A DNA stretch of 64,000 bases from Ostrinia nubilalis (taxonomy: Eukaryota; Arthropoda; Insecta; Lepidoptera; Crambidae). The stretch is from contig NC_087090.1 in the NCBI RefSeq assembly GCF_963855985.1, positions 15,498,501 through 15,562,500 of the forward strand. The letters are read 5' to 3'. The notes below the pieces were generated by a model. It worked only from the letters and a program-made list of their open reading frames with translations. It was not told the origin of the DNA and searched no databases. Every line of letters begins with the position of its first letter. Position 1 is the first letter of the stretch. The translations under genes were made by a program, and so were the position numbers. This document shows, piece after piece, positions 55,450 through 64,000 of the stretch.

Positions 55450-56368
55450 ATTCTTTAACTGTTTGAATTAATTTAATGTTCCTCGTTAAGACTTGTGTTA
55501 ACGTGATATATCGTATATTTGAAACTTGATGAAACCCGTTTTGATTTATATTCACTTGTTTTAGTGCAACTATAGGTATTTGGAAATAAACCTGTAAAGA
55601 CACATAAAGGTTTATGTGTGCTCACTGTTCCGCGTGGTCGGTAATTTCAACAGCTGCTTACAATATGGGACGCCTAGCCTTATTCACTACCATTAACAGT
55701 AAATGATATTGTAATAGACACCGTGCTGTTTTTCGTCTTAAAGTTTGTCATTCATCCAAACAAATTCGACCATCTTTCAAATAGCAACTCTTTATAACTA
55801 AAATTAAGTGCACAATTACTCACAGATATTGAGTAACACGTGTATATTTTTTAAAAATTAGCCTGTGGAAATCCTTGGGAAAAGCCTCCGTCCACTAATG
55901 TACATATTAGGTTGAAAAGGTTTGCCTTCATGTTCATATACCTAGGCAATAAATGTATTTCAACATCTTTGATTCCCCAGCTCAAACCGTCTTCAAAGCC
56001 GGATGGTTTTATTGCTTAAACTCAACTCGAGGCGGCAATTTGCTCAATTGAACAATCGCACGCTTCATACAAGTGATCCTACGTGATTTGGCGGTGATTA
56101 GGGCTGCGCATCTTGCTATAAACGAGTTGCGTATTTAATTTTATCTTTGTACTTTTACTTTGCACTGCTGGATGTCATTTAGAGACTGCCTAGAAATTAT
56201 ATTGTTCTTAGTTTGAGATTGACAGATTAAACATCATTAGCTAAAATTATGTATATCAAAGTCGGGAAAACTAGATGACACTGGCTCTTCAACCATAAAT
56301 TGGTCACTGGTCAAGATATTAAAAGTAACACATCAATTATGGTAGGCTCATAGGCATCCTATTCCTAA
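55450..56368. other. AT-rich intergenic stretch
   Basis: No gene is recognised. A fragment near 55860-55895 (TGGAAATCCTTGGGAAAAG) resembles a decayed RTE tail, but weakly. Confidence 0.35.
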
Positions 56369-56582
56369 TCCCTACTAATATTATAAATTCTGTCTGTCTG
56401 TGTCGCTTTCACACCTATACCACTGAACCGATTTTGATGAAATTTGCCATGGAGATAGTTTGAGTCTCGGAAAAGGACATGGGATAGTTTATATATCCCT
56501 GTTTTTGAAACAAGGACGCGCGATAATGTTTTTCTGTGACAGACAAAATTTCACACGGGCGAAGCCGCGGGCGGAAAGCTAG
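56369..56582 (+). mobile_element. Non-autonomous Helitron, copy 6 (diverged)
   Basis: It has TCCCTACTAATATTATAAAT after host A and GCGGAAAGCTAG before host T. The GTCT tract is reduced to two units, and several substitutions separate it from the near-identical copies. Confidence 0.75.
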
Positions 56583-56671
56583 TAGCCTATAATGCACTGT
56601 GCACACCCCTGTCTTGAATCCAGTTAAAACAATCTTAACATCCACAAAATTAGTTGATTTATATGTATGTA

Positions 56672-57121
56672 CTAGCGGCCGCCCGCGACTTCGTACGCGT
56701 GGATCCCGTTTTACCCCCTTCATCTATCTTACGCGGTTTAGATTTTTTCATACAAATGTTTTTCCCGCTAACTCCCGTTCCCGTGCGAATTTTGCAATGC
56801 ATTCCAAATTTCAAGCATCTAACTTGAGCGGTTTAGATTTTTCATACAAAAGGATTTTCTCGCTAATTCCCGTTCCCGTGAGAATTCCTAAGTATACTAT
56901 AACCTGCCCAGGAGTATGAAGAATAATTGTGCCAAGTTTCGTTAAAATCCGTTGAGTAGTTTTTGTTTCTATAAGGAACATACAGACAGACAGACAGACA
57001 AAAATTTTACTGATTGCATTTTTAGCATCAGTATCGATCACTAATCACCCCCTGATAGTTATTTTGAAAATATATTTCATGTACAGAATTGACCTCTCTA
57101 CAGATTTATTATAAGTATAGA
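56672..57121 (-). mobile_element. Non-autonomous Helitron, third family
   Basis: On the minus strand it starts TCTATACTTATAATAAATC after host A and ends GGGCGGCCGCTAG before host T. It carries a GTCTGTCTGTCTG run near 56990-57000. Inside are two ~60-bp units, 106 bp apart, with GCGGTTTAGATTTTT and CCCGTTCCCGTG (56728 and 56834). Confidence 0.65.
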
Positions 57122-57597
57122 TAATAATATGTTAATGAGAACTCTAAAAGAGCTCTACTTAACATTTTTTATAACTTCTGGTGCCATAAAAGCCTGCAAT
57201 TCGACCCCAGTGTTTCCCCCAATACCCTAAACATGAGCGGAGCGTCTAAAACAAAAATTTGTATGTAAACCGTGTGACGATTGCCCCAATAAAAGAGATA
57301 TGCACATCAACCGCTCAAAACCTTCGCATTCTGGTAAACAAGGGTCTTATTCCCTTTATGTTGTTGGTACAGTCGGATAGAAAACATATTTGGTATTCGT
57401 ATTAGCTGGGGGTGAAAAAACGTATTTTTTGTTGTGACTTTACGCGAAGAATGGAAAGTCATATTTTGCTTATTTTTGATGTGGTACAAAGAGTTTCATC
57501 ACACAGCGGTGTTACTAGTAACTTTGAAATAAATTGATCTAACATCATAGTAAGCAGAGCTTTTACTGATAAAATTACCTATACCTAGAATCTAGAT

Positions 57598-57846
57598 CAG
57601 TGGTTCTTAACCGGTGGTCCGCGGACCACCGGTAATGGTCCCTGGAAGCATTCCAAGTGGTCCACGAAGACATCGTAATTAACAAGTGACGTGACGTGAT
57701 GAGTCGAGTCAACACAACGTAAACGGCGCACAGTGGGCGAGAAATCGATCTCCCCTTTCATAGGATTTTGGAAAAAAAAGTGGTCCCTGACAAGACAGAA
57801 ATTTGGTAAAATGGTCCCTTCGTGACTTAAAGGTTAAGAACAACTG
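57598..57846. mobile_element. hAT miniature element
   Basis: The 249-bp unit has ends CAGTGGTTCTTAACC and GGTTAAGAACAACTG. It has a perfect 8-bp target duplication ATCTAGAT (57590-57597 and 57847-57854). The end sequence is typical of hAT elements. No transposase. Confidence 0.85.
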
Positions 57847-58090
57847 ATCTAGATCATTTCAGTTACCCCAAATTATGCAGAGTATTCACTGATAATAATA
57901 CCTATGAGTCCAGAAACGTTTCAGTAAACAATAGGTACATGGGTATTTACTTAATTGAATTTCCAGGACTTCAGCCATGAAATTTCGTGCTCATTATATT
58001 TTGTTCCCTGTGGAATTCGAACACGCAATACCTACTGACTGCCAGAAATGTGGACAACGTTTTAGTTCACAAGCCCACCAACGTAAAATA

Positions 58091-58195
58091 ATTATCATCA
58101 TTTCAGCCATAGACGTCCACTGCTGAATATAGGCCTCCCCCAATGATATCCAAATTGGCCGGTTTGTAGCGGCCTGCATCCAGCGCTTTCCTGTG
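58091..58195 (-). mobile_element. RTE tail fragment (ATC-type)
   Basis: ATTATCATCATTTCAGCC, GACGTCCACTGCTGAATA and GCATCCAGCGCTTTCC mark a minus-strand truncated RTE copy. Confidence 0.7.
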
Positions 58196-59335
58196 TGTCA
58201 GAAAGCAAAAATATATGTTTTTAAACTCGACTGTACTATTTTTTAAAGTCCATCCAGAGAGAAATAAAAATTACAGTGTATTGTTGTGTACTTCCCTTTG
58301 GATACTCTTATCTTTACGAGGGTTTGTATAAATGGCGTGATCATTACACTTCACTAATTAACTTCATCTAAAGTAATTGTTTCACATGAAAAATTCAGTT
58401 TATATACTTTTTAAAGCCAAGACAAAGGGTTAAGAGGAGTAATGAAAGTCGACGCCCCTTTTTATGGACTCAAGAAATTAGGACAGCTTTTTGAAGCTTG
58501 GTATGCCGAAAGTCGTAAAAAATGCTGTTGGAGCATTGTATTCTTGAAACCCTATGGGACTGTTTACCACTTTCTGATCCCTGATTGCATATTAATCTGA
58601 CAATATGTGCCTTGGGAGCATGTCACGATAAATGCTGAGGCCCTTTGGCACAGTGTTGACCTATTCGGAGTTTTACGTTTACTGATAGAGATATCTGTCA
58701 GATAAAGTCACCGGTAACCAGCAAGTCAAGCCATCCGTGTCCTAAAGACACTAATAAACAAACTACTATGCATAAAGTCATAAGACTGGGGTATAGTATT
58801 GTACCAGTAATGTGGTGTGTGACCTTAATGAAAGCAATAAATGATTGAGTATTGACTACTTCATACAAAATGATTGGCTTAAGCGCGAATTGGTCAATAC
58901 TGGTAAAAATCTGTGTGATTTAATTTACTGGTTAAATGGACTGATGATAAAATGGACTAACTAAATAGTATGTTAATAAAGATCAACTGGAACATGAAGG
59001 CGTTTAAATATTTGTTTAAAATCCATTTCCTTGCTCCAACTACACCAACAGCGATAACGCGTTTATTATGATTACACCAAACATTGTTATGATTTTGTTT
59101 GGTTTCGGTTATCGTTCAACAAACTACACAATTTCTGATGTTTTGTGAAGGTTTTGTATAATATAAAATCAAAGTATTTCAGTGATATTTTCCATAATAA
59201 GTAGTTACTGTATAAGGGTTCCCGCAGACTACAGATTTTGTCGGCCGATAGTTTTACCGGGCTGTTAATCAGTACATTTGATTCACAATAATTATGTTGG
59301 CAGCGTTCTTAGATTTTTTTTAATTATAAAAATAA
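58196..59335. other. AT-rich intergenic stretch
   Basis: No gene or repeat is recognised. Confidence 0.4.
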
Positions 59336-59464
59336 CTAGCTTTCCGCCCGCGGCTTCGCCCGCATGGAATTTTGTCTGTTATAGAAAAACTTTATCGCGC
59401 GCGTCCCTGTTTCAAAAACCGGGATAAAAAGTATCCTATGTCCTTTCCCGGGACTCAAACTATC
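59336..59464 (-). mobile_element. Helitron 3' fragment, copy 7 (5' truncated)
   Basis: CTAGCTTTCCGCCCGCGGC on the plus strand is the complement of the Helitron 3' hairpin and CTAG. Similarity stops at GGGACTCAAACTATCC, so the 5' half with the microsatellite is missing. Confidence 0.75.
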
Positions 59465-60116
59465 CGTTAACTAGCCGATTTCTCAGAGATACAAATTAGA
59501 AACCGTCCAAACTATAGGCCGATAAAAATTATTTAGTCTTTTAAAATACTTAACTTGCTTCATTGTATTTTTACAGCCAAACGTAAAGCCAATAATAAAC
59601 TTTAAAAACATTATGTGCCTACATAAAGGCGTCATCTTTCTGAATAATAACAATAAGAAAAGGATTAAAACCACAATCTCCATTACTAATTAACCGCGTT
59701 TTGTGTTGAATTAATTTAAAACAAAGGTTTTATCAGCGCTGTAGACAACTTTAGTCCATAGAGTCTCTTATTTTTTCCTACAGTTTTTACCTACATACAT
59801 AAATTATTGTAAAATAATAAAAACTAGACAGCCAAACAAATATTGTTTAATTTGGGTATGTAAAGAGCGTTGATTTGTTTGATACGAAGATAGTCTTTAT
59901 GCAGACGTTTGTGTTTAAGATAAACAGCAATTAATAATATTTGTACAAGCCGTTTCAACAACGGTCTTTTCCATAATATGTGTCCAAATTAACTGTTAAA
60001 ACACAAGCAATTTAAATCTCGTTCTTTTCTGAAGTAGCTTCAAAGAATAGTTTACTAATTAGTTTACTAAATGCTGAGAGTAGAAGTTTTTATACTCATC
60101 TAATAAGAGATGATGA
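59465..60116. other. AT-rich intergenic stretch
   Basis: No gene or repeat is recognised. Confidence 0.4.
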
Positions 60117-60290
60117 ACAATCATCATTATCATAGCCACAGGACGTCCACTGCTGAACATAGGCCTCCCCCAATTATTTCCACAAAGGCCGGTTGGTATT
60201 GGCCTGCATCCAACGCTTTTCTGCTAGGTCGTCGTCGTTCCTCCTTGTGGGTGGACGTCCTACGCTGCGCTTTCGCCAAGAGTTCAAGAA
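60117..60290 (-). mobile_element. RTE tail fragment (ATC-type), longer copy
   Basis: ATCATCATTATCATAGCC, GGACGTCCACTGCTGAACAT and GCCTGCATCCAACGC, then GTGGGTGGACGTCCTACGC, match the reverse complement of the RTE end at 63.7-63.9 kb. A small deletion falls between the last two segments. Confidence 0.7.
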
Positions 60291-60729
60291 CCCATGTTCT
60301 TCTAATTTATTCATACATCATTCTCAGGGTGTCTACACCCTAATTAGTCTGTCGCCTGCAAATTATAATTGTAAATTTCTTTGTTTATCCCTGCATTATG
60401 GTCGTCTTCACTTTTTGCACGCATCAACCCATGCGATATGCATCTAACTGATATCTTGTGTTTATGCAGGTTTCGTTATCTCCGTTAATAATACATGTTC
60501 TTGGTTAGTCACTTCGGTCGACAAGGCATATTAATAAAAGACATTTTTCTCTTGTTCTTTCAGCTGCGATGGGCAAACAAATTTTATGGTCTTAAACATA
60601 CGAACTTTAATCTATTTTTAGGAAAAGCAAGAGTCGATTTGTCATACTACGTGAATTTATGACTCGAGACAAATTGATGCTTACTTAGACATTGACACTT
60701 ATGACGAATGTATGACACTTAGACTGTCT

Positions 60730-60859
60730 TAGACTGAGTTGCACCACCTAACTTTAATGGTAAGTAACTATGGCGATAACCGGTGCTTTTTATATACTTA
60801 GAGTTTGAGATATTTTTGACGTTTGATAACGTTAAAATAAGATGATGTAACCCAACCTT
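60730..60859. mobile_element. GTTGCACC-type miniature element, copy 9
   Basis: TTAGACTGAGTTGCACCACC and a degraded right end GATGTAACCCAACC enclose CGATAACCGGTGC. Confidence 0.7.
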
Positions 60860-62255
60860 ACTCGTACATGAGTGTGACAAATTGACAATGACCCATTCAT
60901 GACAAATTACATCGTTCATTTTTAGCCAACGTTGACCATACTATATTTCGCTCGTAATACATGTATCAATATTGAAAAATTATTATAGCTGTATGATATT
61001 AGTAGGGGAGCCCGAGGAGAGCTGTAACAGAGCTTTTTCTGCACCTATGACAGTTCAAACTTTGGAGTGTCAATACAGCAACGAATTCGCGATGTTACAA
61101 GCTCAATGATCTGAGGTTCAGTTCAGAAATTGACTTTTTTACAACTCATCTCTATTATCACTTTCCACGATCTCCCCTAATGATTAGACGTCAATAAATA
61201 ACGAAAATAAACCCTTTCGAAGTTCCCATAACCTTATCTGACATCATCGAAGTTATTTTACGTCAAATTAGCTTTGACACGAAGATGTCATGAACTCGGA
61301 TCGTTAGGCTTGAAGTCGTTATAGCCAGGTTACTTCGAGTATTGTGTACAAATTGCATTTTGTTTTTATAATTTCCCACGGCCTACAATGCGCGGGCGCA
61401 TCGTCTTTTAACGATTTATCAATCAAATAATGTAGGTCTGATATCATTAAGGGTTGTCGATTCTTGTGCATATAATTATGTAGAATAAGCTGAATTTGAA
61501 ATGGAAAATTATGCTCTAAATATCAATTTTATCCACAACAAAGTTATAGGAGGGTCGATAATGGCCTGTGCCAGGCACGAAAAACTTTCGTCTTCGAGTT
61601 AGCGTATTCGAATCGCCCTCGAAAGATTTAGTATGAAAACATAAACAGTGCCCCTGTGACGATAAGTGAACTTAGTATGAAAAATGGTAACACGAAACTA
61701 ATTTTGACAATCGAAATCGTCACATCGTTGTTGAATTCGAAGGCTGGGGTATTGAATTTGGTCGAATACGCGAAAGTTTTTAATGCTAGAGAGCTAGAGG
61801 TACTGAAATGTTTCGAAAAAAGTATGGTACGACCATGCCTCCTGGTTCGACTTGGCGAGATATTTTACTTAGTTGAAAATACTGGTAGGTATTCATAGTA
61901 AGGAGGTAGGTATACTTAATATTTTGCAAATTGATGCAGAAACATAGGCCTCTTAAGATAGATTAATGCATGAAACTAATCTTTTATATCTTAGCTGTTC
62001 CGTAACGCGACGACTTGGCTGACTAAAATATTACTACACATATTAATTTCCATATATTAATTACTAATGTTCCTGTTAACCCCTCGGGCTAAGCTTAATA
62101 TAGTACAAGCATATAATTGCATGTATTAGGAGTGGGTTCACCACAACATCTAATTTTTTCGTACATATTTTTTTTATTGTTTTAGGAAACATAAATCAAA
62201 ATAAGAAACAATATTAGAAATCATAATAGAAAATGTCTATTAAAATTGGCATATT
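60860..62255. other. Intergenic stretch
   Basis: No gene. At about 61552-61612, GGCCTGTGCCAGGC and GTATTCGAATCGCCC faintly resemble a tRNA-derived SINE head. The 80-codon frame 61656-61898 has no motif. Confidence 0.35.
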
Positions 62256-62261
62256 TTAGGA

Positions 62262-62575
62262 TTTAAACGGAAATGGATGCCACTTGTGAAGAGTATTTTT
62301 TTGTAGGTTTAATTCTGTTTTTAAAATGCACGTAAATACTCGTATATCCTTGAAATCAGTTTTCAAACAAAAAAGTAATGTTAAAATCGTGAATACAAAG
62401 AAAAAATAGCAAAGTATGTTTTCAACTGTAAAGGACGCCACTTATGACGAGTTGTTTTTTTAGTTTTAATTTTGTTTTGAAATATTATTATATCCTTGAA
62501 ATAAAATTACAACCAAAAAAATATGTTAACTCATGAATACAAAAAAATCTTCGGTAAAGACTATTTTTATTTTAT
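62262..62575. repeat. Diverged tandem duplication, 158-bp period
   Basis: GCCACTTGTGAAGAGT (near 62279) and GCCACTTATGACGAGT (near 62437) begin two units. They share TATATCCTTGAAAT and (G/C)ATGAATACAAA-like phrases in the same order. The function is unknown. Confidence 0.5.
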
Positions 62576-62810
62576 TTTATCTCAAAACTAACAACTGACA
62601 ACCATGTTACCGTCACGACACGACACAATACATGTTGCGTAACGTAGCGTGTCATAGCGACTGAATGAGCCTTGTAGTCGCCTGCGCATCTTGATCGCTG
62701 TCAGAGTTCAATGTGAAGATGATTTGTGGCAATTTGGTATTTATAGACTGCTCTATGATACGTAGAGCATACAGACGTAAAATTGTACTTGGATATTATA
62801 TTTCTATTTG

Positions 62811-63000
62811 AAGCCACTATAGCCGAACGGTGAAAGGGTCGGACTGGCCGACTCGAGATCTGAGGAACGCGCGTTCGAATCCCACCGCCGTTCGACTGTT
62901 GTAGTGAGCCCATTCGTAACGCATTTTAGCTTACCATCAGGGGCTAACGGGAGTAAGTAATTTGTGCAATACAAATTATTAATGTAATCATTTAAAAAAA
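62811..63000 (+). mobile_element. tRNA-derived SINE
   Basis: The box A-like TAGCCGAACGG (62820-62830) and box B-like GTTCGAATCCC (62872-62883) are 41 bases apart, as in tRNA promoters. The flanks do not form an acceptor stem. The body contains GCTTACCATCAGGGGC, shared in style with the LINE tails at 17690 and 47058, and ends in an A-rich run. Confidence 0.65.
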
Positions 63001-63023
63001 ATAGAGTAGAGCAGAGAAAATGT

Positions 63024-63929
63024 TATAGAGAGATGTTATATCTCCGAAACTGTTCACCGCTGCATTGGAGGACGCTTTCAAGCTCCTGGAATGGAAAGGA
63101 TTCGGCATAAACATTAATGGCGAGTACATCACTCACCTTCGGTTTGCCGACGATATTGTGGTCATGGCAGAATCATTGGAAGATCTTGGCACAATGCTCG
63201 AAGACCTTAATCGAGTTTCCCAACAGGTAGGCCTGAGGATGAACATGGACAAAACGAAGCTTATGTCGAATATCCATGTTGCGCCCTACCCAGTTTCAGT
63301 TGGGAGCTCAATTCTCGAGATTGTTGACAAGTATGTGTACCTCGGACAAACGATCCAGCTAGGTAGGTCCAATTTCGAGAAGGAGGTCAATCGTCGAATC
63401 CAACTCGGCTGGGCAGCGTTCGGGAAACTACGTAACATCTTTTCGTCCAAAATACCCCAATGCCTGAAGACGAAAGTCTACAATCAATGTGTGTTACCAG
63501 TGATAACTTATGGCTCGGAAACGTGGCCTCTCACTATAGGCCTTATACAGAAGCTCAAAGTTGTACAGCGTGCTATGGAGAGGGCTATGCTTGGTGTTTC
63601 TTTGCGAGATCGAATCAGAAATGAGGAAATCCGTAAACGAACTAAAGTCGCTGACATAGCCCGACGGATTAGCAAGCTGAAGTGGCAATGGGCAGGGCAC
63701 ATAGTGCGCAGAACTGACGGCCGATGGGGCAGCAAGGTTCTGGAATGGAGGCCGCGTACCGGAAGGCGCAGCGTGGGACGTCCACCTACAAGGTGGACCG
63801 ACGACATCGTAAAGGTAGCAGGGAAGCGCTGGATGCAGGCCGCTACCAATCGATCAACGTGGAAAGCATTAGGGGAGGCCTATGTTCAGCAGTGGACGTC
63901 CTATGGCTGACATGATGATGATGATGATG
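63024..63929 (+). mobile_element. 5'-truncated RTE-clade non-LTR retrotransposon
   Basis: The 906-bp copy is bounded by the 11-bp duplication AGAGAAAATGT (63013-63023, 63930-63940). It ends with an (ATG)n microsatellite, the RTE-style tail. It is the longest member of the family in the window and the reference for the short tails elsewhere. Confidence 0.9.
63029..63910 (+). pseudogene. RTE reverse transcriptase C-terminal fragment
   Basis: The frame opens after a stop at 63026 and starts within the element at RDVISPKLFTAALED, so it lacks the endonuclease domain and the first half of reverse transcriptase. LRFADDIVVM carries the catalytic FADD pair, followed by the GLRMNMDKTKLM and YVYLGQTI segments. 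The C-terminal part contains GHIVRR, the WRPR linker and GRPPTRWTDDIVK through WTSYG, then stop. There are no internal stops in about 293 codons, so the fragment is young, but 5' truncation makes it inactive. No upstream ATG is present, so the start is only the truncation point. Confidence 0.85.
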
Positions 63930-64000
63930 AGAGAAAATGTAAGCCGTGTGGTTTCGACAGAGTAGAATAGAACCACTTCTAATCTTCCCCTGGATGACGT

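Noticed and set aside
62820..62900. Possible tRNA gene
   Set aside because: Boxes A and B are present but the ends cannot pair as an acceptor stem, and an A-rich SINE body follows.
63508..63849. 113-codon minus-strand frame
   Set aside because: It is antisense to the RTE reverse-transcriptase fragment.

Overview
The window looks like insect, most likely lepidopteran (moth or butterfly), nuclear DNA. The reasons are AT-rich intergenic sequence, many RTE-type non-LTR retrotransposon tails, small Helitron-like elements carrying GTCT microsatellites, and Ty3/gypsy, copia, piggyBac, hAT, P and Tc/mariner remnants. I found no convincing host protein-coding gene, tRNA gene, rRNA or CRISPR array. 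All long open reading frames belong to transposable elements. The species assignment rests on repeat style only.

Layout. 0-6.3 kb: foldback and TA-flanked miniature elements, several nested in one another, plus two small Helitrons. 6.3-11.2 kb: AT-rich sequence with almost nothing recognisable. 11.5-13.3 kb: an internally deleted LTR element (minus strand) and a hAT-like miniature element. 13.7-17.2 kb: a miniature element with an odd 86-bp insert, a tRNA-derived SINE and several RTE tails, one with a twin-priming inversion. 18-21.3 kb: a Helitron and GC-rich patches. 21.7-25.2 kb: a young LTR element with one continuous Gag-protease-RNase H/integrase-remnant frame, inserted in an old tandem repeat. 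26-29.4 kb: a decayed DUF4817-type transposase and a P-superfamily remnant that keeps the start of a THAP domain. 29.4-39.3 kb: scattered miniature elements and a second twin-primed RTE copy. 39.4-44.4 kb: a complete copia element (minus strand) with two LTRs that read as identical. 46-50.7 kb: a 1646-bp tandem duplication whose second copy carries a TTAA-flanked piggyBac-type element. 50.7-51.4 kb: a foldback element with 66-bp arms. 51-63 kb: mostly AT-rich sequence with Helitrons, a hAT element and RTE tails. 63.0-63.9 kb: a longer RTE fragment with reverse-transcriptase coding sequence and both target-site duplications.

How the parts work together. The copia element has everything needed in cis and, as far as I can read, an intact polyprotein. 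The gypsy-like element keeps Gag, protease and LTRs but lacks reverse transcriptase and the integrase core, so it would depend on another element. The small Helitrons, SINEs and miniature elements would likewise need enzymes from elsewhere. The most unusual observations are: a perfect heat-shock-element pattern in the gypsy-like LTRs, with the only two LTR differences falling in its spacer bases; palindromic TA-flanked elements interrupted at or near their centre in all three copies; two independent twin-primed RTE insertions; and the ORF-retaining deletion derivative.
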